Notes under the pieces: model-generated
What the model saw: the letters and a program-made list of their open reading frames with translations, nothing else
Database searches by the model: none
What the model was told of the DNA's origin: nothing
Shown: piece after piece, positions 1 through 5,688 of the stretch
Numbering within the stretch: the first letter of the stretch is position 1
How the letters are laid out: each line of letters starts with the position of its first letter
NCBI GenBank assembly: GCA_009922885.1
Contig: RFUP01000106.1
Coordinates: forward strand, 1 to 7,410
From: Paracoccaceae bacterium
Lineage (GTDB): Bacteria > Pseudomonadota > Alphaproteobacteria > Rhodobacterales > Rhodobacteraceae
Length of the DNA stretch: 7,410 nucleotides
Direction of reading: 5' to 3'
Made by a program: the position numbers and the translations under genes

Positions 1-189
1 ACGTGCGCCAGCATCGGTCAGCGCATAGCCTTGCGGCGATTTTGCGAAAAGCGGCGCTTCAAAGGCCTCTTCGAGCTTCGCGATCCGCCGCCCGACTGTC
101 GCGGGATCTACTTTCAAGCTGCGCCCGGCCGCAGAAAGACTTTCGGTCCGCGCGACCGCCAGAAACACCCGCATATCGTCCCAGTCCAC
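1..189 (-). CDS. LysR-family transcriptional regulator, N-terminal part (runs off left edge)
   Basis: The minus strand is open from about position 204 to the window edge and encodes a typical LysR winged-helix DNA-binding domain. It begins DWDDMRVFLAVART, continues with a helix-turn-helix around residues 17-38 (SLSAAGRSL, then VDPATVGRRIAKLE), and ends with the wing PLFAKSPQGYALTDAG. The inducer-binding domain lies outside the window. An ATG at 204-202 would add five residues (MGGYG) but has no Shine-Dalgarno sequence. I prefer the GTG at 189-187: it is preceded by a G-run at 201-196, and proteins of this subgroup usually begin just before DWDD. The gene is divergent from mmsA, the usual position of a LysR regulator relative to its target, so control of mmsA is a reasonable inference; the effector is unknown. 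The family call is firm; start and target are not. Confidence 0.87.
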   Translation of the reverse strand, partial: MDWDDMRVFLAVARTESLSAAGRSLKVDPATVGRRIAKLEEAFEAPLFAKSPQGYALTDAGAR

Positions 190-202
190 GCCATACCCCC
201 CC

Positions 203-220
203 ATTGCAATTTTGCAAAAT
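203..220. promoter_or_regulatory. Two overlapping perfect palindromes between lysR and mmsA, candidate LysR operator
   Basis: ATTGCAAT (203-210) and ATTTTGCAAAAT (209-220) are each perfect palindromes and overlap by two bases, giving two TTGCAA cores (204-209 and 212-217) spaced by TT. The segment contains the T-N11-A pattern typical of LysR sites (for example T204 to A216). It lies just upstream of the GTG start preferred for lysR and about 75 bp upstream of the mmsA start, where an autoregulatory and activating site would be expected. A looser element, CTCT-GCA-AGAG, lies at 252-262. I found no convincing -35/-10 pair for mmsA. The palindromes are seen directly; binding by this LysR protein is inferred. 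Confidence 0.5.
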
Positions 221-294
221 CTTTTTGGAAACTTGCCGCTTCCCGCCGCATCTCTGCAAGAGTAAACTTGTGTCAGCTTTAGGAGGAGTCCCCC

Positions 295-1794
295 ATGAAA
301 GAGATCGGTCACTGGATCAACGGTAAGCGTGTCGCTGGCACGTCGGGCCGTTTTGCAGACGTATTCAACCCCGCCACTGGTGAAGTGCAGGCGAAAGTCG
401 CTCTGGCTTCGAAAGCCGAGCTGGATGCTGCCGTTGCCGCCGCTGCCGCCGCGCAACCGGCGTGGGGCGCCACCAACCCGCAGCGCCGCGCCCGCGTGAT
501 GATGGAATTCGTTCGCCTCATCAACCGTGACATGGACAAGCTCGCCGAAGCACTCTCGTCCGAACACGGCAAAACCTTCCCCGACGCAAAAGGCGATGTT
601 CAGCGCGGCCTCGAAGTGATCGAATTCTGCATCGGCGCACCGCATCTCCTGAAAGGTGAATTCACCGACAGCGCAGGCCCCGGCATCGACATGTATTCCA
701 TGCGCCAGCCCGTTGGCGTCGCCGCAGGCATCACCCCCTTCAACTTCCCGGCGATGATCCCGCTCTGGAAAATGGGTCCGGCCCTTTCGGCTGGTAACGC
801 CTTCATCCTGAAGCCGTCCGAGCGCGACCCTTCGGTTCCCCTGATGCTTGCAGAACTCCTGCAGGAAGCAGGCCTGCCCGATGGCCTCCTGCAAGTCGTG
901 AACGGCGACAAGGAATCGGTCGACGCGATCCTCGACAATGAAACCATCGGCGCGGTGGGCTTCGTCGGCTCCACGCCGATCGCCTCCTACATCTACTCGC
1001 GTGGCTGCGCGAACGGGAAGCGCGTGCAGTGCTTCGGCGGCGCCAAGAACCACATGATCATCATGCCCGACGCGGACATGGAACAAGCTGCTGACGCGCT
1101 CGTGGGCGCAGGCTACGGCGCGGCAGGCGAACGTTGCATGGCGATCTCCGTGGCGCTCCCCGTCGGCGAAGAAACCGCTGACCGCCTCATCGAAGCCCTC
1201 GTGCCGCGCATCGAGAAGCTGAAGGTCGGCCCCTACACCGCTGGCAATGATGTCGATTACGGCCCTGTTGTAACCGCGGCCGCCAAAGCCAACATCCTCC
1301 GCCTCGTCGAAACCGGCGTGGAGCAAGGCGCAAAGCTCGTCGTCGATGGCCGGAACTTCAAGCTGCAAGGCTATGAAAACGGCTTCTTCGTCGGCCCGCA
1401 CCTCTTCGACCACGTCACCAAGGACATGGACATCTACAAGACCGAGATCTTCGGCCCCGTGCTCTCGACCGTGCGCTGCAAGACTTACGAAGAAGCCCTC
1501 GGCATGGCGATGGACCACGAATACGGCAACGGCACTGCGATCTTCACCCGCGACGGTGACACCGCGCGTGACTTCGCCCATCGCGTGAACGTCGGCATGA
1601 TCGGCATCAACGTGCCAATCCCCGTGCCGCTCGCCTACCACACCTTTGGCGGCTGGAAAAAATCGGCCTTCGGCGACCTGAACCAGCACGGCCCCGATGC
1701 GTTCCGCTTCTACACCCGCACGAAGACCATCACCTCGCGTTGGCCCTCGGGCATCAAGGAAGGCTCGGCCTTCAACTTCAAAGCGATGGACTAA
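295..1794 (+). CDS. mmsA: Methylmalonate-semialdehyde dehydrogenase (CoA-acylating), MmsA
   Basis: This cytosolic enzyme oxidises methylmalonate semialdehyde with NAD+ and CoA to propionyl-CoA and CO2, the last step specific to valine degradation; family members also act on malonate semialdehyde. The 499 residues match the family's usual length. Visible features are the N-terminal HWINGKRV and FNPATGEV, the TPFNFP motif with Asn150, KPSE with Lys173 in the nucleotide-binding region, and the catalytic cysteine Cys281 in GERCMAIS. Where hydrolytic aldehyde dehydrogenases carry a catalytic glutamate (ELGG), this protein has FGGAKNH, as expected for the CoA-dependent MMSDH branch. The C-terminus has the family-typical TSRWP. 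AGGAGGAG at 281-288 lies six bases before the ATG and fixes the start. The gene is divergent from the LysR gene and separated from the other valine genes by a probable terminator, so it is likely its own transcription unit. Confidence 0.96.
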   Translation: MKEIGHWINGKRVAGTSGRFADVFNPATGEVQAKVALASKAELDAAVAAAAAAQPAWGATNPQRRARVMMEFVRLINRDMDKLAEALSSEHGKTFPDAKGDVQRGLEVIEFCIGAPHLLKGEFTDSAGPGIDMYSMRQPVGVAAGITPFNFPAMIPLWKMGPALSAGNAFILKPSERDPSVPLMLAELLQEAGLPDGLLQVVNGDKESVDAILDNETIGAVGFVGSTPIASYIYSRGCANGKRVQCFGGAKNHMIIMPDADMEQAADALVGAGYGAAGERCMAISVALPVGEETADRLIEALVPRIEKLKVGPYTAGNDVDYGPVVTAAAKANILRLVETGVEQGAKLVVDGRNFKLQGYENGFFVGPHLFDHVTKDMDIYKTEIFGPVLSTVRCKTYEEALGMAMDHEYGNGTAIFTRDGDTARDFAHRVNVGMIGINVPIPVPLAYHTFGGWKKSAFGDLNQHGPDAFRFYTRTKTITSRWPSGIKEGSAFNFKAMD

Positions 1795-1803
1795 CGGGCA
1801 AGG

Positions 1804-1824
1804 GCGAGGGGCTCTGCCCCTCGC
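1804..1824. repeat. GC-rich perfect hairpin with trailing CTCCCCGGGATATTT, possible dispersed intergenic repeat
   Basis: A perfect 9-bp inverted repeat (GCGAGGGGC, loop TCT, GCCCCTCGC) begins nine bases after the mmsA stop codon. No T-run follows, so it is not a standard intrinsic terminator on its own, though it could stabilise the mmsA 3' end. The following bases, CTCCCCGGGATATTT at 1826-1840, together with the GGGGCTCTGCCCC core, resemble an intergenic element I remember as common in Rhodobacteraceae genomes. The hairpin is seen directly; the repeat identity is recollection. Confidence 0.5.
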
Positions 1825-1856
1825 GCTCCCCGGGATATTTATCAAAGAGAAAGAAG

Positions 1857-1890
1857 ATTGCGGCGGTTTGAAACACTGCCGCAATATTTT
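1857..1890 (+). terminator. Probable Rho-independent terminator of mmsA
   Basis: The arms ATTGCGGCGGT (1857-1867) and ACTGCCGCAAT (1875-1885) pair over 11 positions with one G-U wobble, leaving a 7-base loop (TTGAAAC). ATTTT follows immediately at 1886-1890. A GC-containing stem with a short T-run downstream of mmsA fits an intrinsic terminator. The T-run is short, so read-through into the next operon is possible, and a protein-binding dyad is the alternative reading. Confidence 0.6.
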
Positions 1891-1916
1891 GGAATAAAAC
1901 ATTTGTTCAATTCCAA
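1889..1916. promoter_or_regulatory. 28-bp near-perfect dyad upstream of the acyl-CoA dehydrogenase operon, candidate operator
   Basis: The outer arms TTGGAAT (1889-1895) and ATTCCAA (1910-1916) are exact reverse complements. Nested on the same axis, AACA (1898-1901) and TGTT (1904-1907) also pair, separated by TT. Eleven of the thirteen arm positions are symmetric around 1902.5; the exceptions are the two bases between the inner and outer arms. The dyad ends two bases before the GGGAGGAG ribosome binding site at 1919-1926, so it could be an operator near the transcription start or a leader hairpin next to the ribosome binding site. I could not assign it to a known regulator, and no clear -35/-10 pair stands out. 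The symmetry is observed; the role is inferred. Confidence 0.5.
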
Positions 1917-1931
1917 GCGGGAGGAGACAAC

Positions 1932-3074
1932 ATGGATTTCGGATTGAGCGAGGAGCAGCAAGCCATTTTCGATATGGCTTATGCGTTCGGCCAGGAGCAC
2001 ATCGCACCCTACGCGCGCGAGTGGGAAAAGGCGGGGACCATTCCGAAGGAGCTTTGGCCGAAGGTAGCAGAACTGGGCCTCGGCGGGATCTATGTGTCGG
2101 AGGAATACGGCGGTTCGGGCCTCTCGCGGCTTGATGCGACGCTTGTGTTCGAAGCCTTGGCAATGGCCTGCCCGGCTGTGGGTTCCTTCCTCTCGATCCA
2201 TAACATGTGCGGGGGAATGATCGACAAATTCGCCTCTGACGAGGTGAAGGCGAAATGGCTGCCTGTGCTTTGCTCGATGGAAAAGGTGTTCTCTTATTGC
2301 CTGACCGAGCCGGGATCGGGATCGGACGCAGCAGCCCTGCGGACGCGAGCCGAGAAAACCAATGAAGGCTATCGGATGAACGGCACCAAAGCCTTCATTT
2401 CCGGTGGCGGGTATTCGGACGTTTACGTCGTCATGTGCCGCACTGGCGAAGACGGGCCGAAAGGTGTGTCGACGCTGATCGTCGAGGATGGCACGCCGGG
2501 GCTCTCGTTCGGCGGGCTTGAAGACAAGATGGGCTGGCGCGCCCAACCCACGTCACAGGTCCAGTTCGACGATTGCATGGTGCCTCTGGAAAACCGGATC
2601 GGTGACGAGGGGCGCGGGTTTGCCTATGCGATGGCGGGCCTCGATGGTGGTCGCCTCAACATCGCCGCTTCTGCTTTGGGCGGTGCGCAATCCGCCTTGC
2701 AGCAAACCATCACCTATATGGGCGAGCGCAAGGCCTTCGGAAAAACCATCGACCAGTTCCAAGGCCTTCAATTCCGCTTGGCCGAGTGCGAAGTGAAACT
2801 CGAAACCGCCCGCACCTTCCTGCGCCAAGCGGCTTGGAAGCTCGACAACGGCGCGCCGGATGCAACCAAGTTCTGCGCGATGGCCAAGATGTATGTCACG
2901 GATGCGGCCTTTGACGTGGCCAACCAGTGCCTTCAGCTCCACGGCGGTTACGGCTATCTGGCCGACTACGGCATCGAGAAAATCGTCCGTGATCTGCGTG
3001 TGCACCAGATCCTCGAAGGCACCAACGAGATCATGCGCGTGATCGTCTCGCGCCAGATGCTGGCGGCAAAATGA
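1932..3074 (+). CDS. Acyl-CoA dehydrogenase, isobutyryl-CoA dehydrogenase (ACAD8)-like
   Basis: This FAD flavoprotein probably oxidises isobutyryl-CoA to methacrylyl-CoA and passes electrons to electron-transfer flavoprotein. At 380 residues it has the full ACAD fold: an N-terminal helical domain, a middle beta domain opening with the signature YCLTEPGSGSD (122-132), and a C-terminal helical domain with LHGGYGYL from residue 336. Glu362 in LEGTNE is at the position of the catalytic base in the isobutyryl-CoA and short-chain enzymes. The stretch LHGGYGYL, then VRDLRVHQILEGTNEIMR, closely resembles human ACAD8 as I recall it. GGGAGGAG ends five bases before the ATG. The gene leads an operon and overlaps the next gene by 4 bp (ATGA). 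Substrate specificity is inferred from context, since all later genes act on the valine branch; 2-methylbutyryl-CoA or other short branched acyl-CoAs cannot be excluded. Confidence 0.93.
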   Translation: MDFGLSEEQQAIFDMAYAFGQEHIAPYAREWEKAGTIPKELWPKVAELGLGGIYVSEEYGGSGLSRLDATLVFEALAMACPAVGSFLSIHNMCGGMIDKFASDEVKAKWLPVLCSMEKVFSYCLTEPGSGSDAAALRTRAEKTNEGYRMNGTKAFISGGGYSDVYVVMCRTGEDGPKGVSTLIVEDGTPGLSFGGLEDKMGWRAQPTSQVQFDDCMVPLENRIGDEGRGFAYAMAGLDGGRLNIAASALGGAQSALQQTITYMGERKAFGKTIDQFQGLQFRLAECEVKLETARTFLRQAAWKLDNGAPDATKFCAMAKMYVTDAAFDVANQCLQLHGGYGYLADYGIEKIVRDLRVHQILEGTNEIMRVIVSRQMLAAK

Positions 3075-4087
3075 GCGACATCGTTCTGCGCATCGACGGG
3101 CGCGCAGGCCGCGCCACGTTGAACCGCCCGCAGGCGCTGAACGCCCTGACCTATGACATGGCCAATGCCTTGGAGGCCGCGCTGGATCAATGGCGAGACG
3201 ATCCCGCCATTGACCTCGTTGTCATCGATGCAGAAGGCCCGCGCGCCTTCTGCGCGGGCGGCGATATCGCCGATCTCTATGCCACCGGCAAAGCCGGCGA
3301 CTTTGCTTTCGGCCAGAAGTTCTGGGCCGATGAATATCGCCTGAACGCCAAGATTGCCGAATATCCGAAGCCCGTCGTGACCTTCCTCCAAGGTTTCACC
3401 ATGGGTGGCGGCGTGGGTGTCGGATGCCATGCCTCGCACCGGATCGTTGGCGAGAGCAGCCAGATTTCGATGCCGGAATGCGGGATTGGCCTTGTCCCCG
3501 ATGTGGGCGGCTCGCTGCTTCTGGCCCGCGCTCCGGGGCGCATGGGAGAATACCTCGGCGTCACGGCCGCGCGCATGGGGCCGGGCGACGCGATCAAGGC
3601 AGGCTTTGCCGATACCTTCATACCCGAAGCTGACTGGCCCACAGTAATCGTCGCACTTTGCGCCACGGGGCGTGTAGACCTGCCCCGACATACCGCCCCT
3701 GACGCCCCCCTTTTCGCGCATCAAGGCGAAGTCGACAGCCTCTTCACCGCGCCCAGCCTGCAAAGCCTCATCGCCGCGCTCGAAACCAGCGAAACACCCT
3801 TCGCCGCCGCAACGTTGAAAGCGCTCCTGCGCAATTCGCCGCTTTCAACCGAAGCCACCTTGCAACTGTTGAACGCGCTTCGCCCCACAGCGGATATCCG
3901 CGCAGCACTTAAGCTCGAATACCGCTTCACTGCACGCGCGATGGAAAAAGGGGACTTCCTTGAAGGCATCCGCGCCGCCATTATCGACAAGGACCGCACC
4001 CCGCACTGGCGCCATGATCCACGCCAAGACCTGACAGCAGAGGCCGCCGCAATGTTGGCTCCCCTGCCCCGCGACCTGACATTCTGA
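3071..4087 (+). CDS. 3-hydroxyisobutyryl-CoA hydrolase (HIBCH-type, crotonase superfamily)
   Basis: Predicted to hydrolyse 3-hydroxyisobutyryl-CoA to free 3-hydroxyisobutyrate, releasing the intermediate from CoA and keeping reactive methacrylyl-CoA low. The 338 residues carry the crotonase core: NRPQALNALT near the N-terminus, the oxyanion-hole segments AFCAGGD (59-65) and GFTMGGGVG (108-116), and MPECGIGLVPDVGGS with Glu136 and Asp144. That Glu/Asp pair, eight residues apart, matches the pair in human HIBCH and separates hydrolases from ordinary enoyl-CoA hydratases. The roughly 340-residue length, longer than the about 260 of a hydratase, agrees. The ATG overlaps the preceding stop (ATGA) and has only a weak GGCGG upstream, so translational coupling is likely. 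Automated pipelines may call it simply enoyl-CoA hydratase/isomerase. Confidence 0.92.
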   Translation: MSDIVLRIDGRAGRATLNRPQALNALTYDMANALEAALDQWRDDPAIDLVVIDAEGPRAFCAGGDIADLYATGKAGDFAFGQKFWADEYRLNAKIAEYPKPVVTFLQGFTMGGGVGVGCHASHRIVGESSQISMPECGIGLVPDVGGSLLLARAPGRMGEYLGVTAARMGPGDAIKAGFADTFIPEADWPTVIVALCATGRVDLPRHTAPDAPLFAHQGEVDSLFTAPSLQSLIAALETSETPFAAATLKALLRNSPLSTEATLQLLNALRPTADIRAALKLEYRFTARAMEKGDFLEGIRAAIIDKDRTPHWRHDPRQDLTAEAAAMLAPLPRDLTF

Positions 4088-4098
4088 GGGAGAGACAC

Positions 4099-4971
4099 AT
4101 GAAAATCGGCTTTATCGGACTGGGCAACATGGGTGCGCCCATGGCCGCAAACCTCGTCAAGGCAGGGCATGAGGTGAAAGGCTTCGACGTTGCGGGCGTC
4201 ACCGTGGAAGGTGCCGCAAAGGCCGCCACCGCCGCAGACGCCGCTAGAGATGTCGATGTCGTCATCACCATGCTGCCGAACGGCCAGATCCTCCGCGCCG
4301 TGGCGGCGGAAGTGATCCCGGCGATGCGCCAAGGCGCGGTCCTCACCGATTGCTCCACCGTCGATGTCGAAAGCGCGCGTGCTGTCGCTGATCAGGCCGA
4401 AGCTGCCGGATGTGCGGCCCTCGACGCTCCGGTCTCGGGCGGCGTTGGCGGGGCCACCGCGGGCACGCTCACCTTCATGGTCGGCGGCCCGGATGCGGCT
4501 TTCGCCACTGTGAAGCCGCTTTTCGAGATCATGGGCCAGAAGGCCGTCCATTGCGGCACCTCTGGCGCAGGCCAAGCCGCCAAGATCTGCAACAACATGA
4601 TCCTCGGCGTCACCATGATCGCAACCTGCGAAGCTTTCGCACTGGCCGACAAGCTCGGCCTCGAACGCCAGAAGATGTTCGATGTGGTTTCCACCTCCTC
4701 TGGCTACAGCTGGACGATGAACGCCTATTGCCCTGCACCGGGTGTCGGCCCGAAATCGCCAGCCGATAACGATTACAAGCCGGGCTTTGCCGCCGAACTC
4801 ATGCTGAAAGACCTCGGGCTTTCTCAGCAAGCCGCCACTGCCGCCGATGCCGATACCCCCATGGGCCAACTCGCGCTCGACCTCTACAAGCGCTTCGTCG
4901 AAGACGAAGACGGTCGCGGCATGGACTTCTCGGCCATGCTGCCCCGCTTCGAAAAGCGCGGCCGCGCATGA
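4099..4971 (+). CDS. mmsB: 3-hydroxyisobutyrate dehydrogenase, MmsB
   Basis: Oxidises 3-hydroxyisobutyrate to methylmalonate semialdehyde with NAD+, supplying the MmsA substrate. The 290 residues are full length for the beta-hydroxyacid dehydrogenase family. An N-terminal Rossmann motif, GLGNMG (residues 7-12), is followed by the substrate-binding signature DAPVSGGVGGATAGTL starting at Asp109 with Ser113, and by GQAAKICNN with the catalytic Lys162 and partner Asn166. The C-terminal helical domain has LMLKDLGLS and ends in a tail with GRGMDFSAM, typical of this subfamily. GAGGGAGAG at 4086-4094 overlaps the previous stop codon and precedes the ATG by four bases. It lies 11 bp after the hydrolase gene and overlaps the Crp/Fnr gene by 4 bp. 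Among family relatives such as tartronate-semialdehyde reductase, the operon context strongly favours 3-hydroxyisobutyrate as substrate. Confidence 0.95.
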   Translation: MKIGFIGLGNMGAPMAANLVKAGHEVKGFDVAGVTVEGAAKAATAADAARDVDVVITMLPNGQILRAVAAEVIPAMRQGAVLTDCSTVDVESARAVADQAEAAGCAALDAPVSGGVGGATAGTLTFMVGGPDAAFATVKPLFEIMGQKAVHCGTSGAGQAAKICNNMILGVTMIATCEAFALADKLGLERQKMFDVVSTSSGYSWTMNAYCPAPGVGPKSPADNDYKPGFAAELMLKDLGLSQQAATAADADTPMGQLALDLYKRFVEDEDGRGMDFSAMLPRFEKRGRA

Positions 4972-5621
4972 GCTGGCTCGGCGAGGCACCGCTTCTGGGC
5001 AGCCTCGCCCCGGAAGAGCGCCACCGTCTGGAGGCGCTCACCCCACTCTCGCTTCCCGCGGGAACCGTCATCTTCCGCCCGGGCGACCCGGCGCAGGGCT
5101 ACGCCGTCGTGCTTTCGGGCCGGATCGATGTTTCCATGACGGGCGCATCGGGGCGAGAGATGCTGCTCTATTCAGTCGAGCCCGGCCAAAGCTGCGTTCA
5201 AACCACGCTTGGGCTTCTGTCTGACACCGACTATTCGGCAGAGGCGGAAACCACCGCCCCTACCCGGCTCGTCGTCATCCCCCGCCCACTGTTTCTCGAT
5301 CTCTTGGATCGTTCGGCACCGTTCCGAGGCCTCGTTTTCGGCGCATTCGCCGATCGCATGGGCCTCATGCTGAAACTCGTCGAGCAAGTGGCCTTCACCC
5401 GCGCCGAATGCCGCCTCGCCACGCGCATCCTCGCGCTCTCGGAAAAAGGCCCAGTCCACGCCACACAAAGCGAATTGGCCGCCCAAGTAGGCACCGCGCG
5501 CGAAGTCGTCTCACGCCGTCTGGAAGCCTGGGCGCGAAAAGGCTGGGTGCGCACCTCGCGCGGCATTGTCGAGGTGATCGACCGTGACGCGCTGGACGCA
5601 CTCGCGCATTCCGAAATGTGA
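4968..5621 (+). CDS. Crp/Fnr-family transcriptional regulator lacking cAMP-pocket and Fe-S residues
   Basis: A 217-residue protein with an N-terminal cyclic-nucleotide-type beta-roll (about 10-120), a dimerisation helix (about 122-150) and a C-terminal winged helix. The recognition helix region reads TAREVVSRRLEAW, with Arg178, Glu179, Ser182 and Arg183: the RExxSR pattern keeps the Arg/Glu/Arg set that CRP uses for TGTGA half-sites. The cAMP-contacting Glu and Arg of CRP align by eye with Thr80 and Tyr89, so cAMP binding is unlikely. There is no N-terminal cysteine cluster as in FNR; the only cysteines are Cys76, in the segment replacing the phosphate-binding loop, and Cys148. The ATG overlaps the mmsB stop (ATGA) with no good Shine-Dalgarno sequence, implying translational coupling. 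The next gene downstream encodes a DUF2892 protein, a partnership I recall from sulfur- and redox-related clusters. The signal sensed is unknown. Confidence 0.9.
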   Translation: MSWLGEAPLLGSLAPEERHRLEALTPLSLPAGTVIFRPGDPAQGYAVVLSGRIDVSMTGASGREMLLYSVEPGQSCVQTTLGLLSDTDYSAEAETTAPTRLVVIPRPLFLDLLDRSAPFRGLVFGAFADRMGLMLKLVEQVAFTRAECRLATRILALSEKGPVHATQSELAAQVGTAREVVSRRLEAWARKGWVRTSRGIVEVIDRDALDALAHSEM

Positions 5622-5631
5622 CGACGTCACA
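5617..5631. promoter_or_regulatory. TGTGAC-N3-GTCACA inverted repeat, candidate Crp/Fnr-type operator
   Basis: TGTGAC (5617-5622) and GTCACA (5626-5631) are exact reverse complements across a 3-base centre. The repeat spans the stop codon of the Crp/Fnr gene. The half-site TGTGA is that recognised by CRP-like proteins and fits the Arg/Glu/Arg recognition helix of the adjacent regulator. Its centre, 5624, falls about 41 bp upstream of the start predicted from the candidate promoter, the class II activator position. Against this, the TGTGA and TCACA boxes are five bases apart rather than the usual six, and half the repeat is coding sequence. Binding is inferred. Confidence 0.5.
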
Positions 5632-5658
5632 GACAACCAACGCGACTCACGCTATCTT
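5630..5658 (+). promoter_or_regulatory. Candidate sigma70-type promoter for the DUF2892 gene
   Basis: CAGACA (5630-5635) and TATCTT (5653-5658) each match four of six consensus bases of -35 and -10 boxes, with an ideal 17-bp spacer. Transcription would start near 5665, about 24 bases before the ATG. A weak -35 box next to an activator site is typical of activated promoters. Two short matches like these can occur by chance. Confidence 0.35.
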
Positions 5659-5688
5659 GCCCTCAATGACGAACCAAAGGAGGGTGTC

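Noticed and set aside
229..270. Direct repeat AAACTTG at 229-235 and 264-270 upstream of mmsA
   Set aside because: Two 7-base copies 35 bp apart in an AT-richer stretch are too short to claim as a regulatory repeat without conservation data.
1868..1898. TTGAAA at 1868 as a -35 box for the acyl-CoA dehydrogenase operon
   Set aside because: It lies in the loop of the probable terminator, and no acceptable -10 box is found at 16-18 bp spacing.
1842..2546. Minus-strand open frame (234 codons) covering the 1857-1916 regulatory region and the start of the acyl-CoA dehydrogenase gene
   Set aside because: Mostly antisense to the dehydrogenase N-terminal domain, with no family resemblance; its end in the intergenic region is coincidental.
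2966..3763. Minus-strand open frame (265 codons) opposite the end of the acyl-CoA dehydrogenase gene and most of the hydrolase gene
   Set aside because: Overlaps conserved catalytic regions of both genes on the other strand and has no ribosome binding site or domain that I can recognise.
3721..4989. Long minus-strand open frame (422 codons) opposite the hydrolase and mmsB genes
   Set aside because: It lies entirely antisense to two well-supported genes, its translation is low-complexity and shows no recognisable motif, and long antisense frames are common in GC-rich coding DNA.
5584..5688. Upstream extension of the DUF2892 reading frame
   Set aside because: It would overlap the Crp/Fnr gene and add about 35 residues unlike the family; a strong AAAGGAGGG sits just before the ATG at 5689.
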